A stretch of 64,000 nt of DNA from Panagrolaimus kolymaensis (taxonomy: Eukaryota; Nematoda; Chromadorea; Rhabditida; Panagrolaimidae): contig JAJQJQ010000003.1 in assembly GCA_028622995.1 (NCBI GenBank), forward strand, positions 6,386,001-6,450,000, read 5' to 3'. Within the stretch, counting starts at the first letter, position 1, and each line of letters starts with the position of its first letter. The notes beneath the pieces are model-generated. The model made no database searches. It was not told where the DNA came from and was given only the letters and a program-made list of their open reading frames with translations. The position numbers and the translations under genes are program-made. Of this stretch, positions 36,422 through 50,254 are shown in pieces.

Positions 36422-39400
36422 TTTGGAAAATAAAAAAAATAGCCGCAATTCAAGAATTTAAAGTTTTTGATTATTCAATGTTTTTTGAACATGAATCCAT
36501 GAAGATTCATAGCTCGTTATTTGAGGCATCCAGTTAAAAATGATATGCATTTTCTTACTTAAAAAAATAAATAAAAAATATTTGGAAAATAAAAAAAATA
36601 GCCGCAATTCAAGAATTTAAAGTTTTTGATTATTCAATGTTTTTTGAACATGAATCCATGAAGATTCATAGCTCGTTATTTGAGGCATCCAGTTAAAAAT
36701 GATATGCATTTTCTTACTTAAAAAAATAAATAAAAAATATTTGGAAAATAAAAAAAATAGCCGCAATTCAAGAATTTAAAGTTTTTGATTATTCAATGTT
36801 TTTTGAACATGAATCCATGAAGATTCATAGCTCGTTATTTGAGGCATCCAGTTAGAAATGATATGCATTTTCGAGGTTCAAAAAATAAATAAAAAATATT
36901 TGGAAAATAAAAAAAATAGCCGAAATTCAAGAATTTAAAGTTTTTGATTATTCTATGTTTTTTGAACATGAATCCATGAAGATTCATAGCTCGTTATTTG
37001 AGGCATCCAGTTAGAAATGATATGCATTTTCGAGGTTCAAAAAATAAATAAAAAATATTTGGAAAATAAAAAAAATAGCCGAAATTCAAGAATTTAAAGT
37101 TTTTGATTATTCAATGTTTTTTAAACATGAATCCATGAAGATTCATAGCTCGTTATTTGAGGCATCCATTTAGAAATGATATGCATTTTCGAGGTTCAAA
37201 AAATAAATAAAAAATATTTGGAAAATAAAAAAAATAGCCGAAATTCAAGAATTTAAAGTTTTTGATTATTCTATGTTTTTTGAACATGAATCCATGAAGA
37301 TTCATAGCTCGTTATTTGAGGCATCCAGTTAGAAATGATATGCATTTTCGAGGTTCAAAAAATAAATAAAAAATATTTGGAAAATAAAAAAAATAGCCGA
37401 AATTCAAGAATTTAAAGTTTTTGATTATTCTATGTTTTTTGAACATGAATCCATGAAGATTCATAGCTCGTTATTTGAGGCATCCAGTTAGAAATGATAT
37501 GCATTTTCTTACTTAAAAAAATAAATAAAAAATATTTGGAAAATAAAAAAAATAGCCGAAATTCAAGAATTTAAAGTTTTTGATTATTCTATGTTTTTTG
37601 AACATGAATCCATGAAGATTCATAGCTCGTTATTTGAGGCATCCAGTTAGAAATGATATGCATTTTCGAGGTTCAAAAAATAAATAAAAAATATTTGGAA
37701 AATAAAAAAAATAGCCGAAATTCAAGAATTTAAAGTTTTTGATTATTCTATGTTTTTTGAACATGAATCCATGAAGATTCATAGCTCGTTATTTGAGGCA
37801 TCCAGTTAAAAATGATATGCATTTTCTTACTTAAAAAAATAAATAAAAAATATTTGGAAAATAAAAAAAATAGCCGCAATTCAAGAATTTAAAGTTTTTG
37901 ATTATTCAATGTTTTTTGAACATGAATCCATGAAGATTCATAGCTCGTTATTTGAGGCATCCAGTTAGAAATGATATGCATTTTCGAGGTTCAAAAAATA
38001 AATAAAAAATATTTGGAAAATAAAAAAAATAGCCGAAATTCAAGAATTTAAAGTTTTTGATTATTCTATGTTTTTTGAACATGAATCCATGAAGATTCAT
38101 AGCTCGTTATTTGAGGCATCCAGTTAGAAATGATATGCATTTTCGAGGTTCAAAAAATAAATAAAAAATATTTGGAAAATAAAAAAAATAGCCGAAATTC
38201 AAGAATTTAAAGTTTTTGATTATTCAATGTTTTTTAAACATGAATCCATGAAGATTCATAGCTCGTTATTTGAGGCATCCATTTAGAAATGATATGCATT
38301 TTCGAGGTTCAAAAAATAAATAAAAAATATTTGGAAAATAAAAAAAATAGCCGAAATTCAAGAATTTAAAGTTTTTGATTATTCTATGTTTTTTGAACAT
38401 GAATCCATGAAGATTCATAGCTCGTTATTTGAGGCATCCAGTTAGAAATGATATGCATTTTCGAGGTTCAAAAAATAAATAAAAAATATTTGGAAAATAA
38501 AAAAAATAGCCGAAATTCAAGAATTTAAAGTTTTTGATTATTCAATGTTTTTTAAACATGAATCCATGAAGATTCATAGCTCGTTATTTGAGGCATCCAG
38601 TTAGAAATGATATGCATTTTCTTACTTAAAAAAATAAATAAAAAATATTTGGAAAATAAAAAAAATAGCCGCAAATCAAGAATTTAAAGTTTTTGATTAT
38701 TCTATGTTTTTTGAACATGAATCCATGAAGATTCATAGCTCGTTATTTGAGGCATCCATTTAGAAATGATATGCATTTTCGAGGTTCAAAAAATAAATAA
38801 AAAATATTTGGAAAATAAAAAAAATAGCCGAAATTCAAGAATTTAAAGTTTTTGATTATTCTATGTTTTTTGAACATGAATCCATGAAGATTCATAGCTC
38901 GTTATTTGAGGCATCCAGTTAGAAATGATATGCATTTTCGAGGTTCAAAAAATAAATAAAAAATATTTGGAAAATAAAAAAAATAGCCGAAATTCAAGAA
39001 TTTAAAGTTTTTGATTATTCTATGTTTTTTGAACATGAATCCATGAAGATTCATAGCTCGTTATTTGAGGCATCCAGTTAGAAATGATATGCATTTTCGA
39101 GGTTCAAAAAATAAATAAAAAATATTTGGAAAATAAAAAAAATAGCCGAAATTCAAGAATTTAAAGTTTTTGATTATTCAATGTTTTTTAAACATGAATC
39201 CATGAAGATTCATAGCTCGTTATTTGAGGCATCCATTTAGAAATGATATGCATTTTCGAGGTTCAAAAAATAAATAAAAAATATTTGGAAAATAAAAAAA
39301 ATAGCCGAAATTCAAGAATTTAAAGTTTTTGATTATTCTATGTTTTTTGAACATGAATCCATGAAGATTCATAGCTCGTTATTTGAGGCATCCAGTTAAA

Positions 39401-40078
39401 AATGATATGCATTTTCTTACTTAAAAAAATAAATAAAAAATATTTGGAAAATAAAAAAAATAGCCGCAAATCAAGAATTTAAAGTTTTTGATTATTCTAT
39501 GTTTTTTGAACATGAATCCATGAAGATTCATAGCTCGTTATTTGAGGCATCCATTTAGAAATGATATGCATTTTCGAGGTTCAAAAAATAAATAAAAAAT
39601 ATTTGGAAAATAAAAAAAATAGCCGAAATTCAAGAATTTAAAGTTTTTGATTATTCAATGTTTTTTAAACATGAATCCATGAAGATTCATAGCTCGTTAT
39701 TTGAGGCATCCATTTAGAAATGATATGCATTTTCGAGGTTCAAAAAATAAATAAAAAATATTTGGAAAATAAAAAAAATAGCCGAAATTCAAGAATTTAA
39801 AGTTTTTGATTATTCTATGTTTTTTGAACATGAATCCATGAAGATTCATAGCTCGTTATTTGAGGCATCCAGTTAGAAATGATATGCATTTTCGAGGTTC
39901 AAAAAATAAATAAAAAATATTTGGAAAATAAAAAAAATAGCCGAAATTCAAGAATTTAAAGTTTTTGATTATTCAATGTTTTTTAAACATGAATCCATGA
40001 AGATTCATAGCTCGTTATTTGAGGCATCCATTTAGAAATGATATGCATTTTCGAGGTTCAAAAAATAAATAAAAAATA

Positions 40079-40873
40079 TTTGGAAAATAAAAAAAATAGC
40101 CGAAATTCAAGAATTTAAAGTTTTTGATTATTCTATGTTTTTTGAACATGAATCCATGAAGATTCATAGCTCGTTATTTGAGGCATCCAGTTAGAAATGA
40201 TATGCATTTTCGAGGTTCAAAAAATAAATAAAAAATATTTGGAAAATAAAAAAAATAGCCGAAATTCAAGAATTTAAAGTTTTTGATTATTCTATGTTTT
40301 TTGAACATGAATCCATGAAGATTCATAGCTCGTTATTTGAGGCATCCAGTTAAAAATGATATGCATTTTCTTACTTAAAAAAATAAATAAAAAATATTTG
40401 GAAAATAAAAAAAATAGCCGCAAATCAAGAATTTAAAGTTTTTGATTATTCAATGTTTTTTGAACATGAATCCATGAAGATTCATAGCTCGTTATTTGAG
40501 GCATCCAGTTAAAAATGATATGCATTTTCTTACTTAAAAAAATAAATAAAAAATATTTGGAAAATAAAAAAAATAGCCGAAATTCAAGAATTTAAAGTTT
40601 TTGATTATTCTATGTTTTTTGAACATGAATCCATGAAGATTCATAGCTCGTTATTTGAGGCATCCAGTTAAAAATGATATGCATTTTCTTACTTAAAAAA
40701 ATAAATAAAAAATATTTGGAAAATAAAAAAAATAGCCGAAATTCAAGAATTTAAAGTTTTTGATTATTCAATGTTTTTTGAACATGAATCCATGAAGATT
40801 CATAGCTCGTTATTTGAGGCATCCATTTAGAAATGATATGCATTTTCGAGGTTCAAAAAATAAATAAAAAATA
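40079..40873 (+). repeat. 5-copy duplicated segment, left member
   Basis: Five copies with the order A35/T66/G126/GAGGTTC; A35/T66/A126/TTACTTA; A38/A66/A126/TTACTTA; A35/T66/A126/TTACTTA; A35/A66/G76/T122 reappear at 43,259-44,053, exactly 20 copies (3,180 bp) away. Comparing the two row by row I found no difference between about 40,032 and 40,938. The match ends at m122 on the left and m76 on the right. Confidence 0.88.
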
Positions 40874-43258
40874 TTTGGAAAATAAAAAAAATAGCCGAAA
40901 TTCAAGAATTTAAAGTTTTTGATTATTCAATGTTTTTTAAACATGAATCCATGAAGATTCATAGCTCGTTATTTGAGGCATCCATTTAGAAATGATATGC
41001 ATTTTCGAGGTTCAAAAAATAAATAAAAAATATTTGGAAAATAAAAAAAATAGCCGAAATTCAAGAATTTAAAGTTTTTGATTATTCTATGTTTTTTGAA
41101 CATGAATCCATGAAGATTCATAGCTCGTTATTTGAGGCATCCAGTTAAAAATGATATGCATTTTCTTACTTAAAAAAATAAATAAAAAATATTTGGAAAA
41201 TAAAAAAAATAGCCGAAATTCAAGAATTTAAAGTTTTTGATTATTCAATGTTTTTTAAACATGAATCCATGAAGATTCATAGCTCGTTATTTGAGGCATC
41301 CATTTAGAAATGATATGCATTTTCGAGGTTCAAAAAATAAATAAAAAATATTTGGAAAATAAAAAAAATAGCCGAAATTCAAGAATTTAAAGTTTTTGAT
41401 TATTCTATGTTTTTTGAACATGAATCCATGAAGATTCATAGCTCGTTATTTGAGGCATCCAGTTAAAAATGATATGCATTTTCTTACTTAAAAAAATAAA
41501 TAAAAAATATTTGGAAAATAAAAAAAATAGCCGAAATTCAAGAATTTAAAGTTTTTGATTATTCTATGTTTTTTGAACATGAATCCATGAAGATTCATAG
41601 CTCGTTATTTGAGGCATCCATTTAGAAATGATATGCATTTTCGAGGTTCAAAAAATAAATAAAAAATATTTGGAAAATAAAAAAAATAGCCGAAATTCAA
41701 TAATTTAAAGTTTTTGATTATTCAATGTTTTTTGAACATGAATCCATGAAGATTCATAGCTCGTTATTTGAGGCATCCAGTTAGAAATGATATGCATTTT
41801 CGAGGTTCAAAAAATAAATAAAAAATATTTGGAAAATAAAAAAAATAGCCGAAATTCAAGAATTTAAAGTTTTTGATTATTCTATGTTTTTTGAACATGA
41901 ATCCATGAAGATTCATAGCTCGTTATTTGAGGCATCCAGTTAGAAATGATATGCATTTTCGAGGTTCAAAAAATAAATAAAAAATATTTGGAAAATAAAA
42001 AAAATAGCCGAAATTCAAGAATTTAAAGTTTTTGATTATTCTATGTTTTTTGAACATGAATCCATGAAGATTCATAGCTCGTTATTTGAGGCATCCATTT
42101 AGAAATGATATGCATTTTCGAGGTTCAAAAAATAAATAAAAAATATTTGGAAAATAAAAAAAATAGCCGAAATTCAAGAATTTAAAGTTTTTGATTATTC
42201 AATGTTTTTTAAACATGAATCCATGAAGATTCATAGCTCGTTATTTGAGGCATCCATTTAGAAATGATATGCATTTTCGAGGTTCAAAAAATAAATAAAA
42301 AATATTTGGAAAATAAAAAAAATAGCCGAAATTCAAGAATTTAAAGTTTTTGATTATTCTATGTTTTTTGAACATGAATCCATGAAGATTCATAGCTCGT
42401 TATTTGAGGCATCCAGTTAGAAATGATATGCATTTTCGAGGTTCAAAAAATAAATAAAAAATATTTGGAAAATAAAAAAAATAGCCGAAATTCAAGAATT
42501 TAAAGTTTTTGATTATTCTATGTTTTTTGAACATGAATCCATGAAGATTCATAGCTCGTTATTTGAGGCATCCATTTAGAAATGATATGCATTTTCGAGG
42601 TTCAAAAAATAAATAAAAAATATTTGGAAAATAAAAAAAATAGCCGAAATTCAAGAATTTAAAGTTTTTGATTATTCTATGTTTTTTGAACATGAATCCA
42701 TGAAGATTCATAGCTCGTTATTTGAGGCATCCAGTTAGAAATGATATGCATTTTCGAGGTTCAAAAAATAAATAAAAAATATTTGGAAAATAAAAAAAAT
42801 AGCCGAAATTCAAGAATTTAAAGTTTTTGATTATTCAATGTTTTTTAAACATGAATCCATGAAGATTCATAGCTCGTTATTTGAGGCATCCATTTAGAAA
42901 TGATATGCATTTTCGAGGTTCAAAAAATAAATAAAAAATATTTGGAAAATAAAAAAAATAGCCGAAATTCAAGAATTTAAAGTTTTTGATTATTCTATGT
43001 TTTTTGAACATGAATCCATGAAGATTCATAGCTCGTTATTTGAGGCATCCAGTTAAAAATGATATGCATTTTCTTACTTAAAAAAATAAATAAAAAATAT
43101 TTGGAAAATAAAAAAAATAGCCGCAAATCAAGAATTTAAAGTTTTTGATTATTCTATGTTTTTTGAACATGAATCCATGAAGATTCATAGCTCGTTATTT
43201 GAGGCATCCAGTTAGAAATGATATGCATTTTCGAGGTTCAAAAAATAAATAAAAAATA

Positions 43259-44053
43259 TTTGGAAAATAAAAAAAATAGCCGAAATTCAAGAATTTAAAG
43301 TTTTTGATTATTCTATGTTTTTTGAACATGAATCCATGAAGATTCATAGCTCGTTATTTGAGGCATCCAGTTAGAAATGATATGCATTTTCGAGGTTCAA
43401 AAAATAAATAAAAAATATTTGGAAAATAAAAAAAATAGCCGAAATTCAAGAATTTAAAGTTTTTGATTATTCTATGTTTTTTGAACATGAATCCATGAAG
43501 ATTCATAGCTCGTTATTTGAGGCATCCAGTTAAAAATGATATGCATTTTCTTACTTAAAAAAATAAATAAAAAATATTTGGAAAATAAAAAAAATAGCCG
43601 CAAATCAAGAATTTAAAGTTTTTGATTATTCAATGTTTTTTGAACATGAATCCATGAAGATTCATAGCTCGTTATTTGAGGCATCCAGTTAAAAATGATA
43701 TGCATTTTCTTACTTAAAAAAATAAATAAAAAATATTTGGAAAATAAAAAAAATAGCCGAAATTCAAGAATTTAAAGTTTTTGATTATTCTATGTTTTTT
43801 GAACATGAATCCATGAAGATTCATAGCTCGTTATTTGAGGCATCCAGTTAAAAATGATATGCATTTTCTTACTTAAAAAAATAAATAAAAAATATTTGGA
43901 AAATAAAAAAAATAGCCGAAATTCAAGAATTTAAAGTTTTTGATTATTCAATGTTTTTTGAACATGAATCCATGAAGATTCATAGCTCGTTATTTGAGGC
44001 ATCCATTTAGAAATGATATGCATTTTCGAGGTTCAAAAAATAAATAAAAAATA
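43259..44053 (+). repeat. 5-copy duplicated segment, right member
   Basis: Counterpart of 40,079-40,873. Outside the match the left-hand copy differs by G122 in place of T122 and the right-hand copy by G76 in place of A76. Confidence 0.88.
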
Positions 44054-45254
44054 TTTGGAAAATAAAAAAAATAGCCGAAATTCAAGAATTTAAAGTTTTT
44101 GATTATTCAATGTTTTTTGAACATGAATCCATGAAGATTCATAGCTCGTTATTTGAGGCATCCAGTTAAAAATGATATGCATTTTCTTACTTAAAAAAAT
44201 AAATAAAAAATATTTGGAAAATAAAAAAAATAGCCGAAATTCAAGAATTTAAAGTTTTTGATTATTCAATGTTTTTTGAACATGAATCCATGAAGATTCA
44301 TAGCTCGTTATTTGAGGCATCCATTTAGAAATGATATGCATTTTCGAGGTTCAAAAAATAAATAAAAAATATTTGGAAAATAAAAAAAATAGCCGAAATT
44401 CAAGAATTTAAAGTTTTTGATTATTCAATGTTTTTTGAACATGAATCCATGAAGATTCATAGCTCGTTATTTGAGGCATCCATTTAGAAATGATATGCAT
44501 TTTCGAGGTTCAAAAAATAAATAAAAAATATTTGGAAAATAAAAAAAATAGCCGAAATTCAAGAATTTAAAGTTTTTGATTATTCAATGTTTTTTGAACA
44601 TGAATCCATGAAGATTCATAGCTCGTTATTTGAGGCATCCATTTAGAAATGATATGCATTTTCGAGGTTCAAAAAATAAATAAAAAATATTTGGAAAATA
44701 AAAAAAATAGCCGAAATTCAAGAATTTAAAGTTTTTGATTATTCAATGTTTTTTAAACATGAATCCATGAAGATTCATAGCTCGTTATTTGAGGCATCCA
44801 TTTAGAAATGATATGCATTTTCGAGGTTCAAAAAATAAATAAAAAATATTTGGAAAATAAAAAAAATAGCCGAAATTCAAGAATTTAAAGTTTTTGATTA
44901 TTCTATGTTTTTTGAACATGAATCCATGAAGATTCATAGCTCGTTATTTGAGGCATCCAGTTAAAAATGATATGCATTTTCTTACTTAAAAAAATAAATA
45001 AAAAATATTTGGAAAATAAAAAAAATAGCCGAAATTCAAGAATTTAAAGTTTTTGATTATTCAATGTTTTTTGAACATGAATCCATGAAGATTCATAGCT
45101 CGTTATTTGAGGCATCCATTTAGAAATGATATGCATTTTCGAGGTTCAAAAAATAAATAAAAAATATTTGGAAAATAAAAAAAATAGCCGAAATTCAAGA
45201 ATTTAAAGTTTTTGATTATTCAATGTTTTTTAAACATGAATCCATGAAGATTCA

Positions 45255-45419
45255 GAGCTCGTTATTTGAGGCATCCATTTAGAAATGATATGCATTTTCG
45301 AGGTTCAAAAAATAAATAAAAAATATTTGGAAAATAAAAAAAATAGCCGAAATTCAAGAATTTAAAGTTTTTGATTATTCAATGTTTTTTAAACATGAAT
45401 CCATGAAGATTCAGAGCTC
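45255..45419 (+). other. T99G pair creating two SacI sites 159 bp apart
   Basis: In two adjacent copies T99 is G, changing CATAGCTC to CAGAGCTC and creating GAGCTC at 45,255-45,260 and 45,414-45,419. I saw no other copy with this change. Both copies also share A35, A66, A76, T122 and GAGGTTC, so they are most simply a single-unit tandem duplication of one mutated monomer. The change removes the outermost base pair of the m80-99 hairpin. Confidence 0.88.
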
Positions 45420-48400
45420 GTTATTTGAGGCATCCATTTAGAAATGATATGCATTTTCGAGGTTCAAAAAATAAATAAAAAATATTTGGAAAATAAAAAA
45501 AATAGCCGAAATTCAATAATTTAAAGTTTTTGATTATTCAATGTTTTTTGAACATGAATCCATGAAGATTCATAGCTCGTTATTTGAGGCATCCAGTTAG
45601 AAATGATATGCATTTTCGAGGTTCAAAAAATAAATAAAAAATATTTGTAAAATAAAAAAAATAGCCGAAATTCAAGAATTTAAAGTTTTTGATTATTCTA
45701 TGTTTTTTGAACATGAATCCATGAAGATTCATAGCTCGTTATTTGAGGCATCCAGTTAGAAATGATATGCATTTTCGAGGTTCAAAAAATAAATAAAAAA
45801 TATTTGGAAAATAAAAAAAATAGCCGAAATTCAAGAATTTAAAGTTTTTGATTATTCAATGTTTTTTAAACATGAATCCATGAAGATTCATAGCTCGTTA
45901 TTTGAGGCATCCATTTAGAAATGATATGCATTTTCGAGGTTCAAAAAATAAATAAAAAATATTTGGAAAATAAAAAAAATAGCCGAAATTCAAGAATTTA
46001 AAGTTTTTGATTATTCTATGTTTTTTGAACATGAATCCATGAAGATTCATAGCTCGTTATTTGAGGCATCCAGTTAAAAATGATATGCATTTTCTTACTT
46101 AAAAAAATAAATAAAAAATATTTGGAAAATAAAAAAAATAGCCGCAAATCAAGAATTTAAAGTTTTTGATTATTCAATGTTTTTTGAACATGAATCCATG
46201 AAGATTCATAGCTCGTTATTTGAGGCATCCAGTTAAAAATGATATGCATTTTCTTACTTAAAAAAATAAATAAAAAATATTTGGAAAATAAAAAAAATAG
46301 CCGAAATTCAAGAATTTAAAGTTTTTGATTATTCTATGTTTTTTGAACATGAATCCATGAAGATTCATAGCTCGTTATTTGAGGCATCCAGTTAGAAATG
46401 ATATGCATTTTCGAGGTTCAAAAAATAAATAAAAAATATTTGGAAAATAAAAAAAATAGCCGAAATTCAAGAATTTAAAGTTTTTGATTATTCAATGTTT
46501 TTTAAACATGAATCCATGAAGATTCATAGCTCGTTATTTGAGGCATCCATTTAGAAATGATATGCATTTTCGAGGTTCAAAAAATAAATAAAAAATATTT
46601 GGAAAATAAAAAAAATAGCCGAAATTCAAGAATTTAAAGTTTTTGATTATTCTATGTTTTTTGAACATGAATCCATGAAGATTCATAGCTCGTTATTTGA
46701 GGCATCCAGTTAGAAATGATATGCATTTTCGAGGTTCAAAAAATAAATAAAAAATATTTGGAAAATAAAAAAAATAGCCGAAATTCAAGAATTTAAAGTT
46801 TTTGATTATTCTATGTTTTTTGAACATGAATCCATGAAGATTCATAGCTCGTTATTTGAGGCATCCAGTTAAAAATGATATGCATTTTCGAGGTTCAAAA
46901 AATAAATAAAAAATATTTGGAAAATAAAAAAAATAGCCGAAATTCAAGAATTTAAAGTTTTTGATTATTCTATGTTTTTTGAACATGAATCCATGAAGAT
47001 TCATAGCTCGTTATTTGAGGCATCCAGTTAAAAATGATATGCATTTTCTTACTTAAAAAAATAAATAAAAAATATTTGGAAAATAAAAAAAATAGCGGCA
47101 AATCAAGAATTTAAAGTTTTTGATTATTCAATGTTTTTTGAACATGAATCCATGAAGATTCATAGCTCGTTATTTGAGGCATCCAGTTAAAAATGATATG
47201 CATTTTCTTACTTAAAAAAATAAATAAAAAATATTTGGAAAATAAAAAAAATAGCCGAAATTCAAGAATTTAAAGTTTTTGATTATTCTATGTTTTTTGA
47301 ACATGAATCCATGAAGATTCATAGCTCGTTATTTGAGGCATCCAGTTAGAAATGATATGCATTTTCGAGGTTCAAAAAATAAATAAAAAATATTTGGAAA
47401 ATAAAAAAAATAGCCGCAAATCAAGAATTTAAAGTTTTTGATTATTCAATGTTTTTTGAACATGAATCCATGAAGATTCATAGCTCGTTATTTGAGGCAT
47501 CCAGTTAGAAATGATATGCATTTTCGAGGTTCAAAAAATAAATAAAAAATATTTGGAAAATAAAAAAAATAGCCGAAATTCAAGAATTTAAAGTTTTTGA
47601 TTATTCTATGTTTTTTGAACATGAATCCATGAAGATTCATAGCTCGTTATTTGAGGCATCCAGTTAAAAATGATATGCATTTTCTTACTTAAAAAAATAA
47701 ATAAAAAATATTTGGAAAATAAAAAAAATAGCCGCAAATCAAGAATTTAAAGTTTTTGATTATTCAATGTTTTTTGAACATGAATCCATGAAGATTCATA
47801 GCTCGTTATTTGAGGCATCCAGTTAAAAATGATATGCATTTTCTTACTTAAAAAAATAAATAAAAAATATTTGGAAAATAAAAAAAATAGCCGCAATTCA
47901 AGAATTTAAAGTTTTTGATTATTCAATGTTTTTTAAACATGAATCCATGAAGATTCATAGCTCGTTATTTGAGGCATCCAGTTAGAAATGATATGCATTT
48001 TCTTACTTAAAAAAATAAATAAAAAATATTTGGAAAATAAAAAAAATAGCCGCAAATCAAGAATTTAAAGTTTTTGATTATTCAATGTTTTTTGAACATG
48101 AATCCATGAAGATTCATAGCTCGTTATTTGAGGCATCCAGTTAAAAATGATATGCATTTTCTTACTTAAAAAAATAAATAAAAAATATTTGGAAAATAAA
48201 AAAAATAGCCGCAAATCAAGAATTTAAAGTTTTTGATTATTCAATGTTTTTTGAACATGAATCCATGAAGATTCATAGCTCGTTATTTGAGGCATCCAGT
48301 TAAAAATGATATGCATTTTCTTACTTAAAAAAATAAATAAAAAATATTTGGAAAATAAAAAAAATAGCCGCAATTCAAGAATTTAAAGTTTTTGATTATT

Positions 48401-50254
48401 CAATGTTTTTTGAACATGAATCCATGAAGATTCATAGCTCGTTATTTGAGGCATCCAGTTAGAAATGATATGCATTTTCGAGGTTCAAAAAATAAATAAA
48501 AAATATTTGGAAAATAAAAAAAATAGCCGAAATTCAAGAATTTAAAGTTTTTGATTATTCTATGTTTTTTGAACATGAATCCATGAAGATTCATAGCTCG
48601 TTATTTGAGGCATCCAGTTAAAAATGATATGCATTTTCTTACTTAAAAAAATAAATAAAAAATATTTGGAAAATAAAAAAAATAGCCGCAAATCAAGAAT
48701 TTAAAGTTTTTGATTATTCAATGTTTTTTGAACATGAATCCATGAAGATTCATAGCTCGTTATTTGAGGCATCCAGTTAAAAATGATATGCATTTTCTTA
48801 CTTAAAAAAATAAATAAAAAATATTTGGAAAATAAAAAAAATAGCCGCAATTCAAGAATTTAAAGTTTTTGATTATTCAATGTTTTTTGAACATGAATCC
48901 ATGAAGATTCATAGCTCGTTATTTGAGGCATCCATTTAGAAATGATATGCATTTTCGAGGTTCAAAAAATAAATAAAAAATATTTGGAAAATAAAAAAAA
49001 TAGCCGAAATTCAAGAATTTAAAGTTTTTGATTATTCTATGTTTTTTGAACATGAATCCATGAAGATTCATAGCTCGTTATTTGAGGCATCCAGTTAGAA
49101 ATGATATGCATTTTCGAGGTTCAAAAAATAAATAAAAAATATTTGGAAAATAAAAAAAATAGCCGAAATTCAAGAATTTAAAGTTTTTGATTATTCAATG
49201 TTTTTTAAACATGAATCCATGAAGATTCATAGCTCGTTATTTGAGGCATCCATTTAGAAATGATATGCATTTTCGAGGTTCAAAAAATAAATAAAAAATA
49301 TTTGGAAAATAAAAAAAATAGCCGAAATTCAAGAATTTAAAGTTTTTGATTATTCTATGTTTTTTGAACATGAATCCATGAAGATTCATAGCTCGTTATT
49401 TGAGGCATCCAGTTAGAAATGATATGCATTTTCGAGGTTCAAAAAATAAATAAAAAATATTTGGAAAATAAAAAAAATAGCCGAAATTCAAGAATTTAAA
49501 GTTTTTGATTATTCTATGTTTTTTGAACATGAATCCATGAAGATTCATAGCTCGTTATTTGAGGCATCCAGTTAGAAATGATATGCATTTTCGAGGTTCA
49601 AAAAATAAATAAAAAATATTTGGAAAATAAAAAAAATAGCCGAAATTCAAGAATTTAAAGTTTTTGATTATTCTATGTTTTTTGAACATGAATCCATGAA
49701 GATTCATAGCTCGTTATTTGAGGCATCCAGTTAAAAATGATATGCATTTTCTTACTTAAAAAAATAAATAAAAAATATTTGGAAAATAAAAAAAATAGCC
49801 GAAATTCAAGAATTTAAAGTTTTTGATTATTCTATGTTTTTTGAACATGAATCCATGAAGATTCATAGCTCGTTATTTGAGGCATCCAGTTAGAAATGAT
49901 ATGCATTTTCGAGGTTCAAAAAATAAATAAAAAATATTTGGAAAATAAAAAAAATAGCCGAAATTCAAGAATTTAAAGTTTTTGATTATTCTATGTTTTT
50001 TGAACATGAATCCATGAAGATTCATAGCTCGTTATTTGAGGCATCCAGTTAAAAATGATATGCATTTTCTTACTTAAAAAAATAAATAAAAAATATTTGG
50101 AAAATAAAAAAAATAGCCGAAATTCAAGAATTTAAAGTTTTTGATTATTCTATGTTTTTTGAACATGAATCCATGAAGATTCATAGCTCGTTATTTGAGG
50201 CATCCAGTTAAAAATGATATGCATTTTCTTACTTAAAAAAATAAATAAAAAATA

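Larger units (their letters stand above)
36422..46120 (+). repeat. Domain 8: A35 copies with T122 and first A38 units
   Basis: Two main copy types alternate irregularly: A35/T66/G76/G122 and A35/A66/A76/T122. T38A units begin at 38,675; three of the early ones keep T66 (copies starting at 38,648, 39,443 and 43,100), while later ones carry A66. A 4-copy string at 36,740-37,375 recurs at 37,853-38,488, a 7-copy offset of 1,113 bp. G43T occurs at 41,701 and again at 45,517. G15T is at 45,648. Confidence 0.85.
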
